This document shows, in pieces, positions 9,054-18,016 of a stretch of DNA of 64,000 nucleotides. The stretch lies in NCBI RefSeq assembly GCF_003481705.1, contig NZ_QULN01000010.1, positions 1 to 64,000 on the forward strand. Direction: 5' to 3'. The position numbers were made by a program, and so were the translations under genes. Within the stretch, counting starts at the first letter, position 1; each line of letters starts with the position of its first letter. Source of the stretch: Butyricicoccus sp. OM04-18BH (GTDB taxonomy: Bacteria; Bacillota; Clostridia; Oscillospirales; Butyricicoccaceae). The notes under the pieces were generated by a model, which saw only the letters and a program-made list of their open reading frames with translations, was not told the origin of the DNA and made no database searches.

Positions 9054-10057
9054 AGATCAGCACCCATTTCGAGAATACAGAGCGCCTGTTCGTCGATCAC
9101 CGCAACATGGAAAAACGGCGGCGGAAAAATCTGCGTCAGAAAGCGCTTCTGACTTTCAAACGCCGCAAGCAGCAGACCGTGGTATCCGGCGGTACGGGCC
9201 TGCTGCGCCGCGCGGAATACCTGCCGCAGCTCCATGTCCGCGGCAATGCGAGCCGGAAATTGAAAGTCCGCGCTGAAGAAATCGCAGTCGGATAAATGTG
9301 GTTCGGTAATCGGTGCGCCGAGCATTTTCGCCAGACGGGGACGGTAGTCCGCTGCCTGCATCAGCCGAAGCTGTAATACACCGTCCTTGTTGCACGGCAG
9401 CAGATACGCCGGACTGATCTGCTGATAGAACCGGGCGTAGCTGACGCGCTTGCCGGTGCAGCTCGTCTGTTCTTCCAGAAGTGCGCGGTAAATGTCTGTG
9501 TAGCTGCTCCCGCACAGCAGATACGCCTGTTCGGAGCAGCCGCTTCCCAGCATGGCAGACTGCGCGCAGTCAATCTCACGCTGAATGATAACCCGCTGTG
9601 CTGTCTGCGGATAATGCACGGAAAACATCGTGCTGCCGAGCCGCAGGAAACCGGACACGAGGTTGATGCCCAGCGGGTTCTGTCCCTCTCTGCCGCGCAG
9701 CACCGATGCCGAGAGGTACCCGCCTTTCTCCCGCAGTGCAGCAAGCGAATCCGCGAACGGATCAATGCCGGCGGCATACATGGTCAGTATCACAGCGGCG
9801 TTTTCAAATCTGCGATTGACACGCTGTGTGTGCCGGTCTGCCTGCATGGGAAATCCCTGTTCGGAGAGCCACGCATAACCGGCCGGTGTCAGCCGCCAGC
9901 CGTATGCCGCCGAGTACGGCCGCAGATACTTTTGCTGTACCAGCGCGGTCATAACAGACGGCCGGAAAATGCGGCGAAAATTGTGTTCACACTCACAATC
10001 TATGTTCTTGCACCACCCGATGAGCCGCATCACGGGCAGTATGGTTTGTATGCGCAA
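9050..10057 (-). CDS. winged-helix-like ICE protein of unknown function, TTG start
   Basis: 335 residues. The first codon is TTG at 10057, preceded by AAAGGTGAT. Residues 30-70 (FRPSVMTALVQQKYLRPYSAAYGWRLTPAGYAWLSE) have the shape of a winged helix reading DNA. The rest is a mixed alpha/beta region without recognisable catalytic motifs. It is the first gene of the coupled cluster that runs through virD4, repA and two more genes to 4576. Its position beside virD4 suggests a role in processing or regulation of transfer, which is inference. Confidence 0.5.
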   Translation of the reverse strand: MRIQTILPVMRLIGWCKNIDCECEHNFRRIFRPSVMTALVQQKYLRPYSAAYGWRLTPAGYAWLSEQGFPMQADRHTQRVNRRFENAAVILTMYAAGIDPFADSLAALREKGGYLSASVLRGREGQNPLGINLVSGFLRLGSTMFSVHYPQTAQRVIIQREIDCAQSAMLGSGCSEQAYLLCGSSYTDIYRALLEEQTSCTGKRVSYARFYQQISPAYLLPCNKDGVLQLRLMQAADYRPRLAKMLGAPITEPHLSDCDFFSADFQFPARIAADMELRQVFRAAQQARTAGYHGLLLAAFESQKRFLTQIFPPPFFHVAVIDEQALCILEMGADL

Positions 10058-10212
10058 ATGATCACCTTTCTTTCTGAAATTACCGCCCTATCTTACCAGG
10101 TCGCGGTAATTGAGTTTGTGCTTTTGCAAAATTGAGAACTATTGATGTTGATTTCTCTCGTTTTATTCCAACAACGCAAGTAAACCAAAACAAAAACGCC
10201 ATTTTATTTTGA

Positions 10213-10248
10213 CCTCTCACACAGGCGGTACTACCGCCCGTGCAGAGG
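10213..10248. other. nested inverted repeat in a 197-base noncoding gap
   Basis: Outer arms CCTCT/AGAGG and CAC/GTG enclose GGCGGTA and TACCGCC. It follows the stop of the RusA-like gene (minus strand), so a terminator is the simplest reading, but the T tract is weak. It could equally be a processing or transfer site. The remainder of 10058-10254 is AT-rich and shows no gene. Confidence 0.4.
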
Positions 10249-10254
10249 CCCTTT

Positions 10255-10863
10255 TTACCGCCCGATCCACGTTTTTTTCATTTCAAAATAAGGGACTGCA
10301 AGGACCTCGGTGAAGCCCTTTCCGTCCGGTATACTGTCCAGAATCAGACTGACCGTTCGACTGTCATCGTCCTCGAACAGCACGCCTTTCAGCGCGTTCG
10401 TCACGCACTTCCATTCCTTGTTGTCCGGGTCAAATGTGCGGCCCGTATACCGGCGGTCGGTGTGTTCGGTGATGATAACAAAGGCGCGGTCGTACCACGG
10501 GAGCGTGCCGCCCGCCGCGCGGTGGTCATGCAGCATCTGGAGCAGTGTGCTCTCGATGTACCCGGTCACGCGCTGGCGGTTGCTCTGCAGGAGCGTATTC
10601 AGACGAATGTGCGTCCAGCCGTCACGGGTGACCTCCACCGCGCAGTGTTCCTCGACATGGTACGGCAGGATATGCGTCTCACGGCCATGCTTTTCCGGTT
10701 TGAGAAACGAGCTGTAATACCGCCGAGCCGAGAGCGTTGTATTCTCCAACGTGCAGAGCAGTTCATTCGCCAGATGGCTTCGCTTGTTGCTATCGTCTGC
10801 CTGCTCAAATGCTTTCGTCAGCCGCGTCAGCTTTTCCAGTTTGCCTTCGAATTCATTCATCAT
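10255..10863 (-). CDS. RusA-like small protein of the conjugative element
   Basis: 202 residues from the ATGATG at 10863, which has AAAGGAG about 10 bases upstream and overlaps the virB4 stop. The N-terminal half is a helical segment (GKLEKLTRLTKAFEQADD). The C-terminal half contains GRTFDPDNKEWKCVTNALKG and then GVLFEDDDSRTVSLILDS. This order (D-P-D-N, K-x-x-x-N-A-L-K-G, then D-D) is the arrangement of metal-binding acids in RusA-type Holliday junction resolvases. The assignment rests on motif spacing only. Families of unknown function occupy this position in related elements. Confidence 0.5.
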   Translation of the reverse strand: MMNEFEGKLEKLTRLTKAFEQADDSNKRSHLANELLCTLENTTLSARRYYSSFLKPEKHGRETHILPYHVEEHCAVEVTRDGWTHIRLNTLLQSNRQRVTGYIESTLLQMLHDHRAAGGTLPWYDRAFVIITEHTDRRYTGRTFDPDNKEWKCVTNALKGVLFEDDDSRTVSLILDSIPDGKGFTEVLAVPYFEMKKTWIGR

Positions 10864-13513
10864 TCGTAACTTTCTCCTTTGTCGGGTGTCTGCGGCGGCG
10901 CGCTTCTTCAATGTGCTGCCGCTGGCGGATACGGGCGATGTCGCGCGGATCGGTGGTGATAAGTTCGTGCTCCCGCGGGGACGCAATGATCTGCACACCG
11001 AGCCGGTTCCGTCCGGCGCACAGCAGAGCCTGTCCGCGTGTGAAATTGGCGTGCATCTGCATTTCTTCGTCCGTCAGGTGGTAGTGCTGCTGAATGAGCG
11101 CAGCCTCCTCGGGTTCGGTCATCAGCGCAAACTTGATGCGGCTGTTGTTGAGCAGTGCCTTGCCGAATTTGCCGTTTTCCAGTGCAAAGAAGTCCTCCAA
11201 GTCTTGCGAGGCGGCGATAGCGGACGCGCCGTAGCCGCGCACGGTCTTGAACAGTTCCAGTACGAACTCCGCCGCTTGTGCATTGGAGCCTGCGCCGATC
11301 AGCGACCAGACCTCATCGAGAATGACCACCTTGTTTTCCGCACGGGACATTCGGCAGTAGTCCAGACAGATGTCCGCCGCCAGAAGTGTGCCGAACGGCA
11401 GCAGTTCCTTGCCGATTTCCGAAATATCCAGCACGATATATTTGTTATTCATGTCAATGTTGGTCATGCCGCCGAGATTTGCCGCCGAACCGGTCACGAA
11501 ACGGCTGAGAATACCGGCAAGCGGCCGTGTTTCCTCGCGTTCGTTCAGCAGTTCATAGAAATCTGCCGGTGTGGGCTGCGGTCTCGGTTCGCCGTATTCG
11601 TCATACAGGCTGTCATTGCTGCGCGTAATGCCGAAACACTCATACAGCCGCATGAGTTCCACGTCCAGACGGCTTTTCTCGTCCTCGGTCAGACCGCGCC
11701 GCAGCAGCGAAAAATAGATATGCAGACGGCTGATCTTATCGGCCAGCAGTGAATCTTCACGAGTGCGCGTACGGGTTAATTCAGCGTTGACATCCAGTGT
11801 GCGGCGGCGGATTTCCAGAAAGTTGATGCAGTCCGTAGAGGACGGCGCGAGTTTGATGTACAGACCGCCGATGGCCTCACACGCCGCACGGTACTCATAG
11901 CCTTTGTACGGTGCAATCAGGAAAACCTGCTTGCTCTGCTGACGGTAACGCATGGCGATGAGCTGCAGCAGGTATGTCTTGCCCGCACCGGACATACCGA
12001 GAACGGTCATATTGGCGTTGCTGTATCGGTTTCCGTCAAAAATATCGAGCATACAGACCGCATGATTGCGTAGGTCCTCGCCGATGAGGATACCGTTCTG
12101 CTCGCAAAGCTCCATTGAATAGAACGGAAATGAACCTGCCGCGCCGGAAAGCAGCGTGTTCCGTCTGGCTTTGCGAGCGATTTCCGGTGCAGGAGCGACT
12201 ACCGGCAGGAACGAGTGAAACGCCTGCTCCTCCACATAGTCGCAGCGTTTGCAGATAATATCCTGTGACGCGCAAAGGCGTTCCACCTCCGCCAGACGAG
12301 TATGCAGCAGTTCTTCATTTGCGGCCGTGACCTCAATGAGCGTGTACATATCGTAATAGTCCTCGTTTGCCGTGTTCATCTGCTGCTTGATGTACTGCCC
12401 GGCGTAAATCGCGCTGCCCATCTGCTCATAATCGGCGCGTGTGTCGTCCACATCGCGCATACGACTGCGGCTCCAAATCGTGGAGTTTGCGACTTTCGGC
12501 AGTATCTTCTCGCGCGGACGGCGAAGGAGGGTTGTCGAAAGCGAAATACCATCGCCCATGCCGACCAGTGCCGCCAGCCAGCCACCGCGCACAAGGCTCT
12601 GATATCCGTAACCGGCAATGTAAAGGTAGGCGTGATACACGCCGTCTATCACCAGATAGTCGCGGTGCGTCATGTCGCTCGCGGACGGACAGATGAGATC
12701 CATCACGCGTGTTGTACCGTCTGACTGTTCGGATTTCAGCTTGCTTTTCTTAGGCTTGCGGCGTTTCTTCCTGCGCTTTTTCTCTTTGCGTGTCGGTTGT
12801 TCCGCAATTTCAGCATTTTCTTCAACATCGGTTTCTTCCGGCATATCCTCTGTGGGAATACCGAAATAATCCTCCATCATCAGCCGGAAATCCACAGGCA
12901 GCTTGATGTTCCGCGCGGTCTGCTTGCACAGCATGGAAAAGACGGTTTCTACCATCTGATTGTCGATGTACTGCGGTTCTGCAACGGTAAGCCCGCATCG
13001 AGCAAGGTAGCCTTTGGCGGTATCCGCAATCTGATAAAGCGCGTCTGCACGCTGTTCGGGTGTCTTGGCCGCCGGAGCCATGTCCGGCTCAAAGCGATAC
13101 GCCACGAAAAAACGTGTCGTGAACGCGCCGCCCTGGATCATGCCGCGCACCTGCTCGATATTGTCCTCGATGCAGGCGCGACAGCTTGCATCCGTTTCGC
13201 TTTCGGCGTATTCGTTCATACGGCGCGTGTACTGCTCCACATCGACCAGCTGCGACAGACAGAGAAACTGTACGCTGCTCGGCGCGATTTTGAGCCAAGC
13301 GGCCAGTGCGCCGACAATGCGGACACGCTCTGCGGTGCTTTGCAGGAAAAAGTTCATTGGCAGCACTTCAAACAGTCCGACCAGTCCGCCGTCCCGTGTG
13401 TGAATGATGCCGCGGTCTATGTCTGCAATCGGCAGACTGCCTTGCAGGTCATCGCTTGCGGCGGCGAGTTTTTGCGGGCTTTGTACGCCAAAAATCGCGT
13501 CTTTTATGGTCAT
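10853..13513 (-). CDS. virB4: VirB4-type mating-channel ATPase
   Basis: 886 residues. The C-terminal ATPase has Walker A GMSGAGKT near residue 505, Walker B region KVVILDEVWSLIG, and the typical SAIAASQDLEDFF. The N-terminal half is the channel-binding domain and contains an unusual lysine/arginine-rich insert (TRKEKKRRKKRRKPKKSKLK, roughly 240-262). The start overlaps the PrgI-like gene by 65 bases and is preceded by GGGAGG. VirB4 energises assembly of the type IV secretion channel at the inner face of the membrane. Confidence 0.9.
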   Translation of the reverse strand: MTIKDAIFGVQSPQKLAAASDDLQGSLPIADIDRGIIHTRDGGLVGLFEVLPMNFFLQSTAERVRIVGALAAWLKIAPSSVQFLCLSQLVDVEQYTRRMNEYAESETDASCRACIEDNIEQVRGMIQGGAFTTRFFVAYRFEPDMAPAAKTPEQRADALYQIADTAKGYLARCGLTVAEPQYIDNQMVETVFSMLCKQTARNIKLPVDFRLMMEDYFGIPTEDMPEETDVEENAEIAEQPTRKEKKRRKKRRKPKKSKLKSEQSDGTTRVMDLICPSASDMTHRDYLVIDGVYHAYLYIAGYGYQSLVRGGWLAALVGMGDGISLSTTLLRRPREKILPKVANSTIWSRSRMRDVDDTRADYEQMGSAIYAGQYIKQQMNTANEDYYDMYTLIEVTAANEELLHTRLAEVERLCASQDIICKRCDYVEEQAFHSFLPVVAPAPEIARKARRNTLLSGAAGSFPFYSMELCEQNGILIGEDLRNHAVCMLDIFDGNRYSNANMTVLGMSGAGKTYLLQLIAMRYRQQSKQVFLIAPYKGYEYRAACEAIGGLYIKLAPSSTDCINFLEIRRRTLDVNAELTRTRTREDSLLADKISRLHIYFSLLRRGLTEDEKSRLDVELMRLYECFGITRSNDSLYDEYGEPRPQPTPADFYELLNEREETRPLAGILSRFVTGSAANLGGMTNIDMNNKYIVLDISEIGKELLPFGTLLAADICLDYCRMSRAENKVVILDEVWSLIGAGSNAQAAEFVLELFKTVRGYGASAIAASQDLEDFFALENGKFGKALLNNSRIKFALMTEPEEAALIQQHYHLTDEEMQMHANFTRGQALLCAGRNRLGVQIIASPREHELITTDPRDIARIRQRQHIEEARRRRHPTKEKVTNDE

Positions 13514-13829
13514 GTTTGATCATTCCTCCCTTGTTCAAGATAATTCTGCGGTGTCTGCGCCAGCGGAAATACACGCTGAGAAAGCGACTGAGCGAGTCGT
13601 CCCGGATACCGAGCAGCGCAAAGCCGCAGACCGGTACCAGCAGGCACAGCGAGATCACCAGCTTTATCGTGAGCGACACCGCAAGCTGACGGGCGATCAG
13701 CATACAGATACCGAGTGTCGGCGCGGCGAGCACGACCGCTTCGATGCAGTTGCGCAGTTCAAACATACCGAATACGCGGCCTGCATCGGTGAAGTTCGCC
13801 GGAATAAAGTAAGTATCCTCGTTATCCAT
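13449..13829 (-). CDS. PrgI/VirB3-like small membrane protein
   Basis: 126 residues with two adjacent membrane spans (about 30-48 and 53-75) followed by a basic cytosolic tail (YFRWRRHRRI, then KHDHKRRDFWRTKPAKTRRRKR). This size, topology and position directly before virB4 are those of PrgI-family proteins of Gram-positive conjugation systems, functional counterparts of VirB3. Its 3' end runs 65 bases into virB4. It overlaps the XRE gene upstream by eight bases. Confidence 0.65.
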   Translation of the reverse strand: MDNEDTYFIPANFTDAGRVFGMFELRNCIEAVVLAAPTLGICMLIARQLAVSLTIKLVISLCLLVPVCGFALLGIRDDSLSRFLSVYFRWRRHRRIILNKGGMIKHDHKRRDFWRTKPAKTRRRKR

Positions 13830-14118
13830 CTGCTATCACCTCGGTTTCCGGAACAGCCAGAAACAGCCGTCCTTTCTGTTCGCGGTAGTCCGCGATGGCG
13901 GCGACTGCGTTGGCACTGCGGCGCAGCAGCACGACTTCCAGTGCGCGCGTGAGCTGTTCCTCAATATGCGGTGTCAGCGGACAGTCCATCAGCTCGATCT
14001 GACTGATGCGCCGGATACTCACGCCGCTGGCTTGTGCCAGTTCTGCCAGCGAAATACGGTGTTTTACACGAAAAACTCTAAGTTTTAGGATTTTATCGCT
14101 GCGATATTCTATTTCCAT
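13822..14118 (-). CDS. XRE-family helix-turn-helix protein
   Basis: 98 residues. Residues 12-45 (LRVFRVKHRISLAELAQASGVSIRRISQIE) form a Cro/CI-type helix-turn-helix. The remainder is a short helical region of unknown role. It is embedded between the C39 peptidase and PrgI-like genes, so it is made with the mating channel. It could feed back on the operon; that is inference. Confidence 0.7.
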   Translation of the reverse strand: MEIEYRSDKILKLRVFRVKHRISLAELAQASGVSIRRISQIELMDCPLTPHIEEQLTRALEVVLLRRSANAVAAIADYREQKGRLFLAVPETEVIADG

Positions 14119-14127
14119 TCGTTCCTC

Positions 14128-15351
14128 CTAACCCAGTACCCAGAAAGGCCCGCCGGCGGCGGCGCTCTTGTTGCACTCGTTCAGAAAAATATTGATGTCC
14201 CACTCCTTTTGACTGCGTTCGTAGCTGGCACAGTCCGCGACCAGAATTTTGCCTTGGCTCGTAATACCTCGCAGCACGATGAAATGTCCGCCTCGCGTGA
14301 AATGTCCCTGACTCATAATCGCCACGACAAGTTTTCCGTCCTGCAAAGCCTGAATCAGCAGTTTTCTGCTCTGCCCGATACCGCGGCAGAGAACACCCCA
14401 GTGCGCCGCGCCGTCCGGAATCAGGCTGTGATAACTGCCCGAACCCTCGCAGCGATGGCCGGTCTTGACCGACCACTCGCAGACCTCGGGCGGCGTGACC
14501 GTCTTGTTCGTCAGCGTGGAAATACAGATAGCAAGCGAACTCGGTCCGCAGCCTGCGCCCGCAATCGTGTTGGTGCGGCCGTACATCTGACTTCCCCAGC
14601 GGCTGTCATACTGGCTGAAATACACGACATTTTTGGAATTTTCGCGTCCGGTGAATACAATATCGGACAGATCTTCGTCTGCGGTGTTGTCCGAGGAACC
14701 GACCGGCGCAGTGTAATCGCTGTCTGCAATCGTGTCCGCAATCAATGCCGCCCAGTCGCGCTGCTGTTCATCAAAAGCCAGCTTGTCCATCAGCTCGTCC
14801 GGTGTCATGTCGTAAATCACCAGAATGTACCCGACAAGCTTGCCGTCCTTGTACTTTGGTTCCAGTTTGTACTGCATTTTGTCTTTCATGGTCTGCACGA
14901 TTTTGTCCTCATCGAGCAGAGCAACGTCCTGTTCGTGCAGGACTGATGTAATGGCAATCTGCCAGTAGTCATTCGTGTTCCCGAGCCGGGTTTCTACCGA
15001 GATAAACCCGAGGTCTTTCGGCAGAAGCGACACGAACAGCTCTACGGCCTGCTGTTCCAGCGACCGCTGACGTTTCCACGAGGCGTTCAGTGTCTGCGCC
15101 TGTGCGGTCATTTCCTGTATATCGGCAGATTTGACGCTTGGCGCGTCAAAAAGATTGCACGGTATCGCCGCGAGAAACAGCAGCGGTAAGCCGAAAATCA
15201 CGATAACTGCCGCAAGCACGGGTCTCACAAGATGCTTTCCGGCTTCGATTGCTGTGGCGGCTGCTGCGCCGTGCAGTCCGCCGGACCATGCGGCGTGTGC
15301 GATGCGTGCCGCCGCAACTGCTCGTTTACGGCTTGTGTTTTCGTCCTGCAT
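14128..15351 (-). CDS. membrane-anchored C39-family peptidase of the mating channel
   Basis: 407 residues from the ATG at 15351, which has GGAGG eight bases upstream; a GTG three codons earlier overlaps that site and is less likely. One membrane span near 45-65 anchors an extracellular region. A linker domain (80-235) is followed by a C39_2-type papain-fold domain: GAGCGPSS with catalytic Cys about 268, GGHFIVLRG with His about 356, and ILVADCAS supplying the acid. Conjugative elements use such enzymes to open or remodel the wall for the channel. The start lies 26 bases inside the VirB6-like gene. Confidence 0.75.
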   Translation of the reverse strand: MQDENTSRKRAVAAARIAHAAWSGGLHGAAAATAIEAGKHLVRPVLAAVIVIFGLPLLFLAAIPCNLFDAPSVKSADIQEMTAQAQTLNASWKRQRSLEQQAVELFVSLLPKDLGFISVETRLGNTNDYWQIAITSVLHEQDVALLDEDKIVQTMKDKMQYKLEPKYKDGKLVGYILVIYDMTPDELMDKLAFDEQQRDWAALIADTIADSDYTAPVGSSDNTADEDLSDIVFTGRENSKNVVYFSQYDSRWGSQMYGRTNTIAGAGCGPSSLAICISTLTNKTVTPPEVCEWSVKTGHRCEGSGSYHSLIPDGAAHWGVLCRGIGQSRKLLIQALQDGKLVVAIMSQGHFTRGGHFIVLRGITSQGKILVADCASYERSQKEWDINIFLNECNKSAAAGGPFWVLG

Positions 15352-17377
15352 GGCGTTCACCTCCGTTCTGCGGTGTTATGTTGTTTGATTTCACCGGTTC
15401 GGCACTGCGGCGCAAGGTGCGCGGCTGACTTGCCGACGAAACAGGATTTTTCGGCGCAGTCTGTGCTTTCGGCGGCTGAACTGTGGGTTTCGCGGGTGCA
15501 ACCGGAGAAATATCCGGTCTTGCGGCGGCAGAAGTGCCGCGGTTGCGCTGCGGTGTAATGTCCGGTTTGACGGCAGCAGAATTGTATTTTGCCTGCGGTG
15601 CAGTGTCTGACCGGACAGACCGCATACCAGATGTTCTGTGGCTCGACTCTACGTTCTGTGTGGTTTTGCGGACAGACTCTACATTCTGTGCAGTGCCGCC
15701 AAGTTGAGCAGCCTTCGGCGCTACGGCACGTTCAGATGTCTGCATGATTGCAGAGGAACCATAATTTTCGGTATTATGGCCAAAACTGCCGACCTTGGTT
15801 TGTGCAGAAGAACGATTTTCCGTATGCTCTGCGGTTTTCGCTTCACGAATTCCTGTGGGACGCGGCGGTGTTACCGGACTGATACGTCCGGACTGTTGAC
15901 CATGCGTGCCGCCGGTTTTCTCGGTCTGTATGCTGTGTTCGATGGACTGCGGCTGAACCGAAGTATTTTCCGCGCTATGTTCCGCCGCCTGCGGTTCAAC
16001 AAAATCGTGCGACATGGCACTATGAATTTGCATTTGCGGCGTATTCTGCGTGTTGTTGACGCTTTGTGTACCTGCAATATTCGGTGTTCCTTGAACGGCA
16101 GATGCGCCGTGCGGCACAACCGGCGGTCTTGCGGACTGCGGAGAAACCGGCGGCGGTGTTTTCGCAAAATCATGCGGCAGGGGCCGTATCTGCGGCGCGA
16201 CCGGAGTAATTCGTGCGGCACCGGAATGTGCCGGATTGCTCATGGTCACAAAATCGCCGTCCGTGAAATCGTCTGCGTCAATGCTGATGTCTGCATATTG
16301 ATGCGGCATATGGGACGATGCAGTATGCCGCGCAGACGAATCATAGGAAAAATTGCTGTTCTGCTGCGTATTGTTCTGCGTACTGCTGCCGGACGATGCA
16401 GAAAGCTCCGAAGGCTGTCCGTTACCGACTTGTCTGCCCATGCCATAGGCCAGCGGGCCGGACGGCGGAGCCGCAGCCGTATTGGTGGGGTGCGGCGGAT
16501 TCGAGATCGTGTTTTTGATAAACGATGCCGCGTGATGCACCAGCATGGCACTGAGCATACCCGGAACGTGATGATGCCCCAGCGGGTCGCCAGTGATAGC
16601 CGGATTGAGTCCGATACGCAGGATAATGCTGTCCATCTTTTTCGCCACGCGGACAATGCCTGTGATGAGCATGATCCACGGCACGATTGCTACACCGGTT
16701 GGCGAATTGGACATGGCGGACAGCAGCATTTTCACGAACATCACATTCAGCACCATGAGCGTACACATAGATGCAAACATTCTCAGCCAGCCGCGGAAAA
16801 TCTCTGCGGTGCTTTTCGAGCCGCCCATTGCAAACGCCAACGGCGCGCAGTAAATGAGTACGCATAGAATGACATATCGCTCCGCGACCTCGAAGAACAG
16901 CTTGATGATCTGCCACTGGATATACACATTGACTACGATGACCACCAGCCAGCCCGCGTTTGGCAGTTCGCTGAAGAAATCCTCGTTGAATGGCGTGAAA
17001 GTCACGGCTTTCGGCACTTCCAGCATCCGCATGATAACGGCGGAAAGGCTGAGCGCGATGTCGCATATCTGCCTGCTGCACACAAGCAGAAAGCTGAATG
17101 TTGCGGAGCGCAAGAACAGCCTCCCCGGTTCCTCGGCTTCAATGCCGACACCGGAGGCCATGGAGCGTAATGCCTGATACGCCAGATTGCCGATGAGCAG
17201 CGCCCAGCCGACCGCCAGCAGAATGGTGGCAATATCCTTGACGACCGGCACGCGGGACGCAAAATACGAGGTATCTACGCGCAGCAGTGTCATAAGCTGC
17301 CGGAGCAGCTTTTCCACCATCTCGTACCACATCGTTGCCAGCCATTCAAACAGCGCTTTGATAAGTTTTTCGAGAAT
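15326..17377 (-). CDS. VirB6/TrbL-like polytopic channel protein with long low-complexity tail, probable ATT start
   Basis: At least six hydrophobic spans lie in residues 40-290 (ATILLAVGWALLIGNLAYQAL, WLVVIVVNVYIQWQIIKLFF, YVILCVLIYCAPLAFAMGG and others). The C-terminal 350 residues are a Gln/Ser/Thr/Pro-rich disordered tail with degenerate repeats (TAQNVESVRKT, TTQNVESSHRT). The first ATG in frame is at 17332 but has no ribosome site. AGGAGGT at 17384-17390 stands six bases before an ATT at 17377, and the 15 intervening codons (LEKLIKALFEWLATMWYEM) extend a natural amphipathic helix. Span 17377 assumes the ATT start; 17332 is the conservative choice. Confidence 0.7.
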   Translation of the reverse strand: MLEKLIKALFEWLATMWYEMVEKLLRQLMTLLRVDTSYFASRVPVVKDIATILLAVGWALLIGNLAYQALRSMASGVGIEAEEPGRLFLRSATFSFLLVCSRQICDIALSLSAVIMRMLEVPKAVTFTPFNEDFFSELPNAGWLVVIVVNVYIQWQIIKLFFEVAERYVILCVLIYCAPLAFAMGGSKSTAEIFRGWLRMFASMCTLMVLNVMFVKMLLSAMSNSPTGVAIVPWIMLITGIVRVAKKMDSIILRIGLNPAITGDPLGHHHVPGMLSAMLVHHAASFIKNTISNPPHPTNTAAAPPSGPLAYGMGRQVGNGQPSELSASSGSSTQNNTQQNSNFSYDSSARHTASSHMPHQYADISIDADDFTDGDFVTMSNPAHSGAARITPVAPQIRPLPHDFAKTPPPVSPQSARPPVVPHGASAVQGTPNIAGTQSVNNTQNTPQMQIHSAMSHDFVEPQAAEHSAENTSVQPQSIEHSIQTEKTGGTHGQQSGRISPVTPPRPTGIREAKTAEHTENRSSAQTKVGSFGHNTENYGSSAIMQTSERAVAPKAAQLGGTAQNVESVRKTTQNVESSHRTSGMRSVRSDTAPQAKYNSAAVKPDITPQRNRGTSAAARPDISPVAPAKPTVQPPKAQTAPKNPVSSASQPRTLRRSAEPVKSNNITPQNGGERHAGRKHKP

Positions 17378-17391
17378 AGGATGACCTCCTC

Positions 17392-17420
17392 TTGCAATAA
17401 TGGCAGAATAATTGTATAAT
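17392..17420 (+). promoter_or_regulatory. promoter of the toxin-antitoxin pair
   Basis: TTGCAA (17392-17397) and TATAAT (17415-17420) are separated by 17 bases. They precede the antitoxin ATG by 28 bases. The promoter lies immediately beside the ribosome site of the oppositely oriented VirB6-like gene. Confidence 0.6.
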
Positions 17421-17448
17421 ACTAATAGAATAAACGGAGGTGATTGGG

Positions 17449-17715
17449 ATGAAAATCAAGTCTTCAACTACTTTAAGAAATGATTACAATACTGTATCTA
17501 ACTTGGCTCATGAAACGCAGGAACCTATTTATATTACGAAAAATGGAGAGGGCGATGCTGTTTTTATGAGCGTTGATGCCTTTGAAAATCGTGAAAAGAT
17601 ACTGCAGCACCGTGCAGCTGTCTTGGAAGCAGAATTTTCCCGTTTAAATGGCGATCCTACGTATTCGATTGATGATATCCGAGCTATGCTAAGGGAGAAG
17701 TATCAGAATGCCTAA
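17449..17715 (+). CDS. YefM/Phd-type antitoxin
   Basis: 88 residues from the ATG at 17449, eight bases after GGAGG. The sequence shows the Phd/YefM pattern: SSTTLRNDYNTVSNLAHETQ, EPIYITKNGEGDAVFMSVDAFE, then a C-terminal segment (SIDDIRAMLREKY) that usually wraps the toxin. It should bind DNA at its own promoter and neutralise the downstream toxin. It overlaps the toxin start by eight bases. The module is AT-richer than the tra genes around it. Confidence 0.85.
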   Translation: MKIKSSTTLRNDYNTVSNLAHETQEPIYITKNGEGDAVFMSVDAFENREKILQHRAAVLEAEFSRLNGDPTYSIDDIRAMLREKYQNA

Positions 17716-18016
17716 ATATGATATCCGTATTTTGACTCCGGCATGGCAGGATATTGAACGTATAGCGGATGTCCACATGTTATCAGTAGGCCCTAAATCT
17801 GCAGAGGCAATCACGAATAAGCTGATGGGTAAAATAGAACTTTTGTTAGAACAACCACTGATGGGTGCATTGCATTCTGATGAGTTTCTTGCAATGCGTC
17901 AATTTCGCAAGATGATTTGCGGAAACTACATTATTATTTATAAATTGGTCGATACGACAGTATTTATCTATCGCGTGGTTGATGGTCGTACGAACTATCT
18001 GAAGCTGTTCTATTAA
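17708..18016 (+). CDS. RelE/ParE-family toxin
   Basis: 102 residues. The fold signature is clear: YDIRILTPAWQDIERIADV at the N-terminus, LLLEQPLMGAL, then FRKMICGNYIIIYKLVDTTVFIYRVVDGR. ParE members poison gyrase while RelE members cut ribosome-bound mRNA; the sequence alone does not decide which. It is coupled to the antitoxin by an ATG overlap and its stop abuts the stop of the VirB2-like gene. It likely stabilises the element. Confidence 0.85.
   Translation: MPKYDIRILTPAWQDIERIADVHMLSVGPKSAEAITNKLMGKIELLLEQPLMGALHSDEFLAMRQFRKMICGNYIIIYKLVDTTVFIYRVVDGRTNYLKLFY

Noticed and set aside
10058..10254. Origin of transfer
   Set aside because: Inverted repeats are present but no relaxase gene is adjacent and no nick-site motif can be named.
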